Assembly: GCA_964621905.1 (NCBI GenBank)
Contig: CAZUNG010000001.1
Location: forward strand, 186,001-250,000
Length of the DNA: 64,000 nucleotides
Source of the DNA: Ruminococcus_G sp964621905
Lineage (GTDB): Bacteria; Bacillota; Clostridia; Lachnospirales; Lachnospiraceae
Direction: 5' to 3'
Both the position numbers and the translations under genes were made by a program. The notes below the pieces were generated by a model. That model saw nothing but the letters and a program-made list of their open reading frames with translations. It was not told the DNA's origin and did not search any database. The stretch's first letter is position 1, and every line of letters begins with the position of its first letter. This document shows, in pieces, positions 36,115-44,382 of the stretch.

Positions 36115-37827
36115 ATGAACAAGTGTAATAATTATATGATACCACAGGCTTACGAACTGATTGATACTGCGGCCTTTGTAAATATACAATGTAATCTGCA
36201 GCATCCTGAGCCGGACCCGCTTGACCCCAATAAGTCTGTATATACGGGAATCATAGAACAGGAAGTAGCCGTTGGTGACCGGATTGAAAGAATGACAGTC
36301 TACATACCTGAAAATTATGTTCCGGTAGGGGAACTGATCATGGTTTTTCCGGAAAATGGAGTGTCCGGAACAGAGTTTTTGAGGACCTCTTCTTATGTAA
36401 AATGTGCTGATCAAAATGGTTTTATTCTGGCAGTACTGGAAGCTCCAAAAAAAGGCTGGCAGCCAGGTGATATCCAGTACAGTATACAGTATGCGGATGC
36501 CGCTTACTTTAAAGCCAATTTAAGGGAATATTACGGATTCCAGGAATCGGGGTTTTCTTGTCTGGGAATCGGCGCAGGGGCTTATCCTGCAATGGCATAC
36601 AGTATGTTTCGGTCGGAAAGGATTGCCTCTTGTGCCGCGGTCGGAAAAATTGGACTTCACCCTCAGCTTTTTGAGCAGTTGAAACGATTATATGCAAATA
36701 AACTCTTGGAAAATCCAAGCAATCAGCCGCTCTCTGTCCTGCTGTCTGATGCAGGCCCCGAGGATAAGGAGCTGATTGCGTTCCTGAAGAGTTTTTATGA
36801 TCCCGAAACTTTTAGAAACGACAGAGGATATAAGGTATATTTTCCTAAGGCGAGAACAGAGCATAGCTGGATCGGCTATCAGCCATGTGAGACATTTTGT
36901 ATTGCTGAAAGTGCGGATGCCAAGTCAGTGTGCGAGTTTCTGACTGCTTTTAAACGTTTTTTTTCAGACAGTATGGGCCGATTATTGCTGACCAGAACCC
37001 CCCGGGATATGGGGCTCATCCGTTATGAAAAAACTGTAAACGGAAAACTGCGCCATTGGTACGTATATGAACCGACATCGTACAGAAAAGGGAGAGGCAA
37101 ACAGTACCCGGTAGTGATGGCAATCCCGGGATACTCTTGCAATGCGCATTATCTGGCACAGATTTCGGACTGGCATGTTGTGGGTGAGAAAAGAGATTTT
37201 TTTGTGATTTATCCGTGTGCATTTCCCGGCTGTACTCCCGGTGGCTGTGCCCCTCTGCCGATGTGGAAATCGGGTAAAATGTATCAGCATGACCGGAAAG
37301 ACAATGAGGAATTTTTAAAGAACATTATAGGGGATATGTGTAACCGATATCCCCTGGATACTTCACGCTTGTATATCACAGGTCATTCAAATGGTTCGAA
37401 AATGACACAGGAATTACTGTATGATTGTCCTGGCCTATTTGCTGCAGCCGCCCCCATTGGATTTGTCTGTGGAGAACTCGGTACTAATGTTCTGGATGAT
37501 ATGCCGAATGAGATATGCCCAGTCTGGTATATCAAGGGTGAGCATGATATTGGAATAGCCTGTGATATGTCCCCTGATCTGGCAAACCAGAAAATGATAG
37601 ACATTTTATGTGAAGTGAATAAAGCCTCTTTGAATCCGGTTATCTATCATAACGGCAAGTACAGGAACCGCATCTATTATAATGACGAAAAAATGCCGAT
37701 GGTGAAATTCACTGAGGTTACCGATATGCCGCATGCTCAGACACCGGAGATGTCGCTGATGATCTGGGATGAGTATTTCAGCAGGTTTCAAAGGCTGCAG
37801 GATGGATCCGTGAGTTATATATGGTGA
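36115..37827 (+). CDS. Tandem alpha/beta-hydrolase (PHB depolymerase/feruloyl-esterase-like) with inactive first domain
   Basis: A 570-residue cytosolic protein (no signal peptide). The C-terminal half (about 300-560) is an esterase of the LpqC/PHB-depolymerase type: YPVVMAIPGYSCNAHYLA for the oxyanion region, GHSNGS with nucleophile Ser425, and a late HAQT for the catalytic His. The N-terminal half (about 60-290) repeats the fold, but the nucleophile elbow reads GIGAG, with Gly153 in place of Ser, so it is probably catalytically dead and may bind substrate. Its place between the importer and an MFS transporter suggests it cleaves an imported ester. The product is unknown. Confidence 0.75.
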   Translation: MNKCNNYMIPQAYELIDTAAFVNIQCNLQHPEPDPLDPNKSVYTGIIEQEVAVGDRIERMTVYIPENYVPVGELIMVFPENGVSGTEFLRTSSYVKCADQNGFILAVLEAPKKGWQPGDIQYSIQYADAAYFKANLREYYGFQESGFSCLGIGAGAYPAMAYSMFRSERIASCAAVGKIGLHPQLFEQLKRLYANKLLENPSNQPLSVLLSDAGPEDKELIAFLKSFYDPETFRNDRGYKVYFPKARTEHSWIGYQPCETFCIAESADAKSVCEFLTAFKRFFSDSMGRLLLTRTPRDMGLIRYEKTVNGKLRHWYVYEPTSYRKGRGKQYPVVMAIPGYSCNAHYLAQISDWHVVGEKRDFFVIYPCAFPGCTPGGCAPLPMWKSGKMYQHDRKDNEEFLKNIIGDMCNRYPLDTSRLYITGHSNGSKMTQELLYDCPGLFAAAAPIGFVCGELGTNVLDDMPNEICPVWYIKGEHDIGIACDMSPDLANQKMIDILCEVNKASLNPVIYHNGKYRNRIYYNDEKMPMVKFTEVTDMPHAQTPEMSLMIWDEYFSRFQRLQDGSVSYIW

Positions 37828-39041
37828 GGAAAAATATTCATTATGCGTGGTTTATCTTAATCGCCTGCTGTCTTCTGCAGGGTGCCACCCTGGGTTTGGT
37901 ACAAAATTCCAGGGGGTTGTTCTATGCTCCGGTCAGCAAAAGCCTGGGTTGTTCCGTAACTCAGTTTACTTTACAACAGGTATTTTTTTCAGCGGCAAAC
38001 ATCGCCATGCTGCCATTCGCAAACAAGGTTCTGCAGCGTAAGAATATTCGGTGGGTGTTGTGTACTGCGTTGACGTTTTTTGCGGGGGCTACAATCTTGA
38101 TGGGGACTTTTACAAGACTTGGCCAATGGTATCTTGCGGCAGTGATACAGGGAGCATCAGGAGCCTTTTTGATACTTATGCCATCAGCTCTTTTGATTGA
38201 GCGCTGGTTTTGCAGCAGAAAGGGGCTTGCTTATGGACTGTCAGCTATGACTGCGGGAGTTGCAGGAATTGTTATAAATATCGTCTGTGCAGATCTGGCA
38301 GCCGAGAATTGGCGGCTGACATATCTGATAGTGGGAGGCATTTCCTTTTTAATGGCGTTTCCGTCTACGGCTTTTGTTATAAAACTTGATCCGGAAGATA
38401 AGGAGTTAGGGCCGTATCAAAAACAGTCAAAACAAAATAGGCAGATCAAAAGAAGAGAACAGAGGACTCCTGTCAGAGGCCAGCTCCTGTTGCTGTTTAC
38501 GGTAGCGGTCATGGTATCTGCATGCAGTACCTATTTACAACATTTTCCTAATTATGCCGGTACTGTTGGTAAAACGGTGTCTGTTGGAGCAAACATGACA
38601 TCGTTTGCCATGATTGGCAATACCATAGGCAAACTGTCTATGGGAGCTTTATCTGACTGTGTAGGTGCCTTTAAAGTATCTGTATTAGGTGTGTCTGCGA
38701 TTGCAATCTCGTTCTTACTATTATTGTCAAAAGGAACGTCGATCCTCTATGTGGCGGGACTGTTGAACGGTTTAAGCTTATCCTTTAGTTCTGTTCAAAT
38801 GCCGTTGCTGTTTTCTATTGAATACAGTGAGAATGGATACGGCCAAAAGCTTTCAATTATGATGATATTAACAAACTTGTCCAGTTCTTTGGGAACTATT
38901 GGGATCAGTGCGATCTATGATATCAGAGGTACATATCAAGATTCGTTTATCATTGGATTTGTGTCAATGATATTTGTACTGGTAATGCTATTTTGGTTAT
39001 ATGGGAGAGAAAGGGTAAATAGTCAAACATTTAAAACTTAA
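37821..39041 (+). CDS. MFS transporter (OFA/monocarboxylate-like)
   Basis: A 406-residue, 12-helix major facilitator. The N-terminal motif (YAWFILIACCLLQG ... NSRGLFYAPVSKSLG) and LGQWYLAAVIQGASGA resemble the oxalate:formate antiporter and monocarboxylate-porter group. It overlaps the hydrolase gene by 7 nt and lacks its own good ribosome-binding site, so it is translationally coupled to it. I infer export of a carboxylic acid or uptake in exchange; sequence alone does not prove direction or cargo. No clear terminator follows. Confidence 0.82.
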   Translation: MVRKNIHYAWFILIACCLLQGATLGLVQNSRGLFYAPVSKSLGCSVTQFTLQQVFFSAANIAMLPFANKVLQRKNIRWVLCTALTFFAGATILMGTFTRLGQWYLAAVIQGASGAFLILMPSALLIERWFCSRKGLAYGLSAMTAGVAGIVINIVCADLAAENWRLTYLIVGGISFLMAFPSTAFVIKLDPEDKELGPYQKQSKQNRQIKRREQRTPVRGQLLLLFTVAVMVSACSTYLQHFPNYAGTVGKTVSVGANMTSFAMIGNTIGKLSMGALSDCVGAFKVSVLGVSAIAISFLLLLSKGTSILYVAGLLNGLSLSFSSVQMPLLFSIEYSENGYGQKLSIMMILTNLSSSLGTIGISAIYDIRGTYQDSFIIGFVSMIFVLVMLFWLYGRERVNSQTFKT

Positions 39042-39067
39042 AAAAATATATAGAATTATTTTTTATA

Positions 39068-39097
39068 TCTACACCTGAACCAGCTCTGTGCTATAAT
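39068..39097 (+). promoter_or_regulatory. Promoter of the cobalamin riboswitch
   Basis: TATAAT (39092-39097) is preceded by TGC, an extended -10. TCTACA lies 18 nt upstream as a partial -35. Confidence 0.6.
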
Positions 39098-39145
39098 AAA
39101 AAACCTAAAGACAATTGAAAAAAATATTTTCTTCTATCCATCTAA

Positions 39146-39255
39146 ATGGAACGCGGAATTGGGTGAAAATCCCGGCGAGTCGGTCACTGTGAAGCCTTAT
39201 ATCAGGATAAGTCAGACACGCGAGAAGAAAATAGTGCTTCTGCCGGAACCGGAAG
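39146..39255 (+). ncRNA. Cobalamin riboswitch (probable)
   Basis: The conserved core is visible in order. First comes TGGAA, then GGGTGAAAATCCC (39161-39173), the GGCGAGTCGGTCACTGTGA segment matching the canonical GC.GTC..CACTGT box, and AAGTCAGACACGCG (the AAGYCAG box). The element is compact, like the short class of adenosylcobalamin/cobalamin riboswitches, and is followed by a terminator at 39299. Binding should promote termination. Confidence 0.75.
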
Positions 39256-39298
39256 CACGCTTCTATGGGATGGCTGCCTTGCGATATCCTTTTCGGAC

Positions 39299-39327
39299 GC
39301 GTGTTCTCTTCGGGGGATGCGCTTTTT
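39299..39327 (+). terminator. Riboswitch-linked terminator
   Basis: GCGTGTTCTC (39299-39308) pairs along all ten positions (with G-U pairs) with GGGGATGCGC (39313-39322) across a TTCG tetraloop, followed by TTTTT. Confidence 0.85.
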
Positions 39328-39353
39328 CTAATGCCGGAAGGGGGGAAAGAAGG

Positions 39354-39760
39354 ATGACAAAAAGGTATTCTTAGTTATTCACATGAAAAATGCGAGTATT
39401 TCCTCTGCCATAAAAATGCAGACAGGAATAATTTCAACTGCCAGTTATGAGATTGTTCGCTTTATGTGCTAACCATGAATCATGCAGTTGTGACTGTTGC
39501 TGAGTATGATCCTCTGACAGATAATGGCTTGGTCATAGTGATACTACGATCACAACAAGAATGTATACACATGTAGCCTAAACAAAAAAATGTTATGGCA
39601 GAAGATATGAAGCGTATCATTATATAGAAGAAAATCTAATAAAAAGCAGATTACTACCTTGTGTAAAATGCAATTATGGAGTAGAATTAGGTGTGATTTT
39701 TCATGGGTTTTATGAAAAAAGTGTTAGAATTTTGCTGAACAAACGTATGTAGTGCAAAAT
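39354..39760 (+). pseudogene. Decayed coding remnant downstream of the cobalamin riboswitch
   Basis: A strong GGAAGGGGGGAAAGAAGG precedes ATG at 39354, but the frame stops after six codons (MTKRYS). One extra base would open a frame of about 39 codons (KKVFLVIHMKNAS...). Further short open pieces in shifting frames follow, the last containing LPCVKCNYG and ending at a stop near 39752. None has its own start signal. I read this as the wreck of a gene once controlled by the riboswitch; its identity is not recognisable. The rest of this stretch up to the tRNA shows nothing else. Confidence 0.45.
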
Positions 39761-39814
39761 GAAAAATAGCGATAACCCTTGAAAACACTGAGTTAATCGC
39801 CATTTTAAAAGATA

Positions 39815-39887
39815 AGCTGGAAAAGGGACTTGAACCCTCGACCCCTTCATTACGAGTGAAGTGCTCTACCGACTGAGCTATTCCAGC
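39815..39887 (-). tRNA. tRNA-Thr (anticodon CGU)
   Basis: The minus strand folds as a complete cloverleaf. The acceptor stem GCTGGAA/TTCCAGC has 7 bp. The D-arm is GCTCAGTCGGTAGAGC. The anticodon stem CTTCA/TGAAG holds loop CTCGTAA (anticodon CGT), and the T-loop is TTCAAGT. The 3' CCA is not encoded. It reads the ACG threonine codon. Confidence 0.96.
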
Positions 39888-39895
39888 CTGTGTGG

Positions 39896-39924
39896 TTGAC
39901 ACAAAGAATATTATATCGTATTTT
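39896..39924 (+). promoter_or_regulatory. Promoter for the glutamate-cysteine ligase operon
   Basis: TTGACA (39896-39901), 17 nt, TATTTT (39919-39924). A TATAAT also lies at 39939. It overlaps the divergent tRNA promoter. Confidence 0.5.
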
Positions 39925-39937
39925 GAAAAAAATGCAA
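39910..39937 (-). promoter_or_regulatory. Promoter for tRNA-Thr
   Basis: Minus strand: -35 TTGCAT (39937-39932), 16 nt, -10 TATAAT (39915-39910), about 22 nt before the tRNA 5' end. Confidence 0.65.
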
Positions 39938-39983
39938 CTATAATTTGTTATTTTTTAAAAAAAATTTTACGAGGTAAAAGAAT

Positions 39984-41231
39984 TTGAACGTACGAAAAGA
40001 AAATAGAGATCTGCTGATCAAGTATTTCGAAAATGGAAGTAAACGCAATTGTATTGAAAAACTGGGAGTAGAGCTGGAACACCTGATCGTGAAAGCAGAG
40101 ACGAAAGAGAGTGTTACGTATCAGGAAGAAAAAGGAATTGAATATATTCTGGAGCAGATGTCTGTGCATTTTCCGTGGCGGTATGAGCCGGAAGGACATC
40201 TGATCGGTATTTATAATGAGGATTATTCGATCAGCCTGGAGCCTGCAGGACAGCTGGAGATCAGTATCAATCCGCGGGAAAACATATCCCTTATCTACCG
40301 GATCTACCGGATGTTTTTAGAACAGATTCACCCCATCCTGAGAGAATGTGGATATGAAATGCTGACACTTGGCTATCTGCCAAAATCAAAGGTGCGGGAT
40401 ATGCCGCTGATACCTAAAAAGAGATATGAATTTATGGACCGCTACTTTATGGAGACCGGTACGTGCGGGATCAACATGATGCGCGGCACTGCAGCGACAC
40501 AGGTGTCTATTGATTACTGCAGTGAGCAGGATTTTGTACAGAAGATCAGAGCTGCCTATATGCTGATGCCGCTGCTGAAGCTTTTGACAGACAATACCCC
40601 GATCATGGAAGGGGAAAGCTGTGAAGGGTATATGGCCCGAAGCTATATCTGGGACAATGTCGATCCGGCGCGTACGGGAATTCCCAAAGGACTTTTTGAT
40701 GATGATTTCGGCTTTGCGAAGTATGCCGACTTTCTACTGGATATGCCGCCTGTTTTTGTGGAAAACTAGGATACGCCGATGTATACGGGCCATAAAAGCA
40801 CCGCGGAGGTTTGGGGGGATGAGCGTCTGACCAGACCTGATATTGAGCATATCCTTTCCATGAACTTTCAGGATGTCCGGTTAAAACATTATCTGGAGAT
40901 CCGCTATGCGGACAGTATGCCGATCAAATGTGTGCTTGCATATGCTGCCCTGTTAAAAGGGATATTTTATAATGAAGAACTGATGAGGGAAATCAATGAA
41001 AAGTTTTCTGCATCAGAAGCGGAAATCAGAAAAGCACAGGAAAGCCTGATGAAACATGGATTTGACGGAAAGGCATACGGCTATGAAGCAGCGAAGCTGC
41101 TGAGTTATGTGATTGGGGCGGCGAAGAATCAGCTCGTGGAAGCCGAACAGCTTTCGCTGCTTCCGCTGGAAGAAATACTATATCATAAAAGAACGTTAGC
41201 GAGAGAATATTATGAAAACAATATTAGATGA
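39984..41231 (+). pseudogene. Glutamate-cysteine ligase (GCS2 family) split by an in-frame TAG
   Basis: Two pieces in the same frame: 39984-40769 (261 aa) and 40779-41231 (150 aa), separated by TAG at 40767. Together they make one GCS2-family glutamate-cysteine ligase of about 415 residues: GVELEHLIV and SLEPAGQLEISINPR in the first part, YTGHKSTAEVWGDERL and LEIRYADSMP in the second. The family joins glutamate and cysteine as the first step of glutathione-like thiol synthesis. Start is TTG at 39984 behind GAGGT. TAG is used as an ordinary stop elsewhere in this window (ung, leuB), so the break is probably a nonsense mutation or sequence error. ATG at 40779 could allow restart of the C-terminal piece. 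The conserved frame on both sides suggests a recent event. Confidence 0.8.
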
Positions 41232-42531
41232 ATACAAGCAGGAAATAGAAAATCATGTTGAGGAAAATCAGGAGGCGGCGCTTAAAGTTAAAGATTATCT
41301 TGAGCATTCCTCCGTCGCGTATCATGGAAGATGTGTGCATACACTGCACATACCAAAGGTGTTCACGAAGGACGTCATCGATGTGTATCGTTCAATTGTG
41401 ACAACGACATACGGAATATTTGAAAAAGTGATTCGTGAATATCTGACAAACGCTGAATATCGGAAACTGTTTCCATTTTCGGAAAAGTTAGAGGAATTGA
41501 TTCTTATTCCGAATCTGTATCAGTCTGTGCTTCCGATTGCACGTTTTGATATTTTTTATCATGAAGATGACGGTTCCTTTCAGTTCTGTGAGATCAACAC
41601 AGATGGAACGAGTGCAATGAATGAAGATTATGTGCTGAACATGGCAATTGACCTGAATCCTGCACACCAGAGAATGAAGAAGCGATATACTTTTGAAAAA
41701 TTTGAACTGTTTGACAGCTGGGTGGATTCTTTTATGAGCATTTATAACAGTTATGAAAAAAAGAAAGAGCACCCGTATGTAGCGATTGTAGATTTCCTGG
41801 AACATTGTTCCATTACTGAATTTGAAGAATTTGAACGCAGATTTCAAAAGGCCGGATATGAAGTCGAAATCTGTGAAATCACAAAACTGACTTATCAGGA
41901 CCAAACATTGTATTCACCGTCAGGACATCCGATTGACGTCATTTACAGACGTGCAGTCACCACAGATGTCATGGAACATTACGATGAGGTGCAGGATTTT
42001 ATCGATGCGGTAAAACATCAGGATGTCTGTCTGATCGGATCGTTTTGTACGCAGATCATTCACAACAAATGGCTGTTTAAGGTTTTGAGAGAAAAAGAAA
42101 CATTGTCCTTTTTGACGAAGGATGAACAGACATTTGTCATGGAACACATACCTGCCACAGAGCTTTTGGATGAACGAAAGCAGACGTTGGAAATCGTACT
42201 GGGGAGTAAAGACAGATGGATTATCAAACCTCTTGATTCTTATGCCTCCAGAGGTGTATTTGCTGGGACTGATTATTCACAGCAGGAATGGGAAACTATT
42301 GTTATGCGGCATATCGGCAAAGATTATATTTATCAGGAATACTGCCCTCCTTACCGCACGGACAATATTTATCTGGTGGATTCTGACGCAAAGTTTAAGC
42401 CTTATACCAATATGTCAGGACTGTTTGTATACGACGGGGCGTTTGCCGGAATTTATTCACGCTTGTCGGACGGTGGAATCATCTCATCGCAGTATAATGA
42501 AAAAGCGGTTGCGACATTATACGTCAAATGA
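41212..42531 (+). CDS. ATP-grasp ligase, glutathionylspermidine-synthase-like
   Basis: A 439-residue protein resembling the circularly permuted ATP-grasp fold of glutathionylspermidine synthetase. It has an N-terminal pre-ATP-grasp part (ARFDIFYHEDDGSFQFCEINTDG) and a C-terminal nucleotide-binding part (WIIKPLDSYASRGVFAG, YIYQEYC, then NMSGLFVYDG). It overlaps the glutamate-cysteine ligase gene by 20 nt, so the two work together. I infer that it adds a second residue or amine to gamma-glutamylcysteine to make glutathione or a relative; the acceptor is not shown. The frame is intact although its partner is broken. Confidence 0.75.
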   Translation: MKTILDEYKQEIENHVEENQEAALKVKDYLEHSSVAYHGRCVHTLHIPKVFTKDVIDVYRSIVTTTYGIFEKVIREYLTNAEYRKLFPFSEKLEELILIPNLYQSVLPIARFDIFYHEDDGSFQFCEINTDGTSAMNEDYVLNMAIDLNPAHQRMKKRYTFEKFELFDSWVDSFMSIYNSYEKKKEHPYVAIVDFLEHCSITEFEEFERRFQKAGYEVEICEITKLTYQDQTLYSPSGHPIDVIYRRAVTTDVMEHYDEVQDFIDAVKHQDVCLIGSFCTQIIHNKWLFKVLREKETLSFLTKDEQTFVMEHIPATELLDERKQTLEIVLGSKDRWIIKPLDSYASRGVFAGTDYSQQEWETIVMRHIGKDYIYQEYCPPYRTDNIYLVDSDAKFKPYTNMSGLFVYDGAFAGIYSRLSDGGIISSQYNEKAVATLYVK

Positions 42532-42537
42532 AAGCTT

Positions 42538-42572
42538 AAGGAGGTATTCCAATTTGGAATACCTCCTTTCGT
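42538..42572 (+). terminator. Intrinsic terminator
   Basis: AAGGAGGTATTCC (42538-42550) pairs with GGAATACCTCCTT (42555-42567) around a 4-base AATT loop, followed by TCGTTT. Confidence 0.85.
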
Positions 42573-42600
42573 TTACTATAAAAAGAAAAACTGATATACT
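42572..42600 (+). promoter_or_regulatory. Sigma-A promoter for cbiQO
   Basis: TTTACT (42572-42577), 17 nt, TATACT (42595-42600) preceded by TGA (extended -10). Confidence 0.7.
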
Positions 42601-42644
42601 GATCAGAGAAATTTTAATTTACAGGATTTATTTGGGAGGAAAAA

Positions 42645-43463
42645 ATGGCACATGTACATAAACACCGCCATAAAATCGGGCATAAACACGGGGAAGGCTT
42701 CTCCATTGATTATTATGCGTATATGTCGGGAATCAGGCATTGGAATGCCGCATTTAAGGTGGCGTTTGCATTTTTGACGCTGATTTTATGTGTTGCACTT
42801 GATAATCCGTTTGTGTCAGTGATGGTAATTCTGGTTATGGGATGGCTTACCATTGTAAAAGGCGGTGTTAGTTTTCATGATTATCTTTCATTTTTGACAA
42901 TACCTATTGTATTTATGATTTTTGGAAGCATTGCGATAGCACTCGGGTTTTCGCTGCATCCGACAGGACAGTACTGTCTGGATTTCAACTTGTTCTGCAT
43001 CTATACTTCGGATGAAAGTCTGCTGAAGACTGCCCAGATCATGCTGAAAGCATTCGGCGCAATATCCGCGATGTTTATGATGACATTGTCAACGCCGTCA
43101 AATGAGATTATTTTAGTACTGCGGAAGGCACACGTACCAAAACTGGTCATTGAGCTGATGAATATGATTTATCGGTTCATATTTATCCTGGCGGAGGTTC
43201 AGCGGAAGATGAAAAATTCTGCACAGTCCAGAATGGGCTATGGTGATTTTAAAACATCTCTCAAGTCATTTGGGAATATTGCAAGTAATCTGTTTATTGT
43301 ATCATTGAAAAAAGCAAATGCCTACTATGATGCGCTGGAATCACGGGGCTATACCGGTGAACTGCTCTTCTGGGAGGAGGAAAAGCCTGTTGGGAGGACG
43401 CAGATTTTGTTGGCGGGAGCATTTATTGTACTGATGATATGTATCTGGCTGCTGACGAGATAA
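42645..43463 (+). CDS. cbiQ: ECF/CbiQ-type transporter transmembrane protein
   Basis: A 272-residue EcfT/CbiQ-family membrane protein. Several hydrophobic helices are followed by the cytoplasmic coupling helices, with the diagnostic SRMGYGDF and ESRGYTGEL boxes that grip the ATPases. The N-terminus is unusually His-rich (HVHKHRHKIGHKHGEG), which points to cobalt or nickel. It starts behind GGGAGGA. The substrate-capture components CbiM/CbiN are not adjacent. cbiO follows 11 nt later. It resumes expression from its own promoter after a terminator. Confidence 0.88.
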   Translation: MAHVHKHRHKIGHKHGEGFSIDYYAYMSGIRHWNAAFKVAFAFLTLILCVALDNPFVSVMVILVMGWLTIVKGGVSFHDYLSFLTIPIVFMIFGSIAIALGFSLHPTGQYCLDFNLFCIYTSDESLLKTAQIMLKAFGAISAMFMMTLSTPSNEIILVLRKAHVPKLVIELMNMIYRFIFILAEVQRKMKNSAQSRMGYGDFKTSLKSFGNIASNLFIVSLKKANAYYDALESRGYTGELLFWEEEKPVGRTQILLAGAFIVLMICIWLLTR

Positions 43464-43474
43464 AGGAGACGGAC

Positions 43475-44299
43475 ATGAAAGAACCAATTGTAAAAGTAAA
43501 AGATCTGCATTTTGCATATGCGGATGAAAAGGAAGCACTTCGCGGAATTGATATCAACATTTATCAGGGAGAACGTATCGCTGTCATCGGTTCAAACGGA
43601 GCCGGGAAATCCACCTTTTTTTTGAATGTGAACGGAGTTTTGCAGGCGGAGGCAGGGGAAATTTATTTTCGCAATACTAAAATCACAAAGAAAAATCTGA
43701 ACGAACTGCGTAAAAATATTGGGATTGTATTTCAGGATGCAGATAATCAGATTATCGCCTCTACCGTTATGGCAGAGGTTTCTTTTGGCCCAATGAATCT
43801 GAAGCTGCCGAGGGACGAAGTCAAACAGAGAGTGGATGAGGCCCTCGAATATATGAATATTACAGCTTTTAAGGACCGGCCTCCGCACTATTTAAGCGGA
43901 GGAGAAAAAAAGAGAGTGAGTATCGCAGATATCATCGCGATGAAATCAGAAATCATTATATTTGATGAGCCTACGGCGGCACTTGATCCCATGAACGCAC
44001 AGATGCTCGAAGAAGTTCTGGATAAACTGCAGCAGGAAGGGAAGACGATGCTCATCTCTACCCATGATGTGGACTTTGCGTACCGCTGGGCTGAACGTGC
44101 GGTGGTCTTTTGTGAGGGGGAGATCATAGCAGACGGCACTCCGCTGGATGTTTTTCTGGATGACAGTGTGGTGGAAAGGGCTAATCTGAAACGCCCAATG
44201 ATGCTGGAAGTGTATGAGAATCTGGTAGCCTCCGGGTATCTGCCGGATGAGAGACAATATCCGAGAACACCGGACGAATTAAAGCAGATACTGGTGTAA
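43475..44299 (+). CDS. cbiO: ECF/CbiO-type transporter ATP-binding protein
   Basis: A 274-residue ABC ATPase of the ECF group: GSNGAGKST Walker A, FQDADNQI Q-loop typical of CbiO/EcfA, LSGGEKKRVSIA signature and IIFDEPTAALDP Walker B. It energises CbiQ and a missing metal-binding component. ATG at 43475 behind AAAGGAGA was chosen over an upstream ATG inside cbiQ. It ends just before a short tandem repeat. Confidence 0.92.
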   Translation: MKEPIVKVKDLHFAYADEKEALRGIDINIYQGERIAVIGSNGAGKSTFFLNVNGVLQAEAGEIYFRNTKITKKNLNELRKNIGIVFQDADNQIIASTVMAEVSFGPMNLKLPRDEVKQRVDEALEYMNITAFKDRPPHYLSGGEKKRVSIADIIAMKSEIIIFDEPTAALDPMNAQMLEEVLDKLQQEGKTMLISTHDVDFAYRWAERAVVFCEGEIIADGTPLDVFLDDSVVERANLKRPMMLEVYENLVASGYLPDERQYPRTPDELKQILV

Positions 44300-44307
44300 A
44301 ACTTACC

Positions 44308-44349
44308 TTTTTTGCGAATGCTGTGTTTTTTGCGAATGCTGTGTTTTTT
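44308..44349. repeat. 18-bp tandem repeat
   Basis: TTTTTTGCGAATGCTGTG occurs twice in a row (44308-44325, 44326-44343) followed by a third T-run. It lies in the cbiO 3' untranslated region and looks like replication slippage, although the T-runs might weaken transcription. Confidence 0.8.
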
Positions 44350-44353
44350 GTTA

Positions 44354-44382
44354 TTGCAAATAGTAAACATTTATAGTAAAAT
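44354..44382 (+). promoter_or_regulatory. Sigma-A promoter for the first acd-etfBA operon
   Basis: TTGCAA (44354-44359), 17 nt, TAAAAT (44377-44382). The leader of about 120 nt before the start codon contains no structure I recognise. Confidence 0.6.

Noticed and set aside
39687..39902. Minus-strand ORF of 71 codons
   Set aside because: It covers the tRNA-Thr gene; the peptide with AGIAQSVEHFTRN-like reading is a well-known artefact of translating tRNAs.
40767..40769. TAG in the glutamate-cysteine ligase gene read as pyrrolysine
   Set aside because: TAG serves as a normal stop for ung and leuB here, no pyl genes are visible, and GCS2 enzymes are not known to need pyrrolysine. A nonsense change is simpler.
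44308..44349. CRISPR-like repeat
   Set aside because: The copies are directly adjacent with no spacers and too short; this is a simple tandem duplication.
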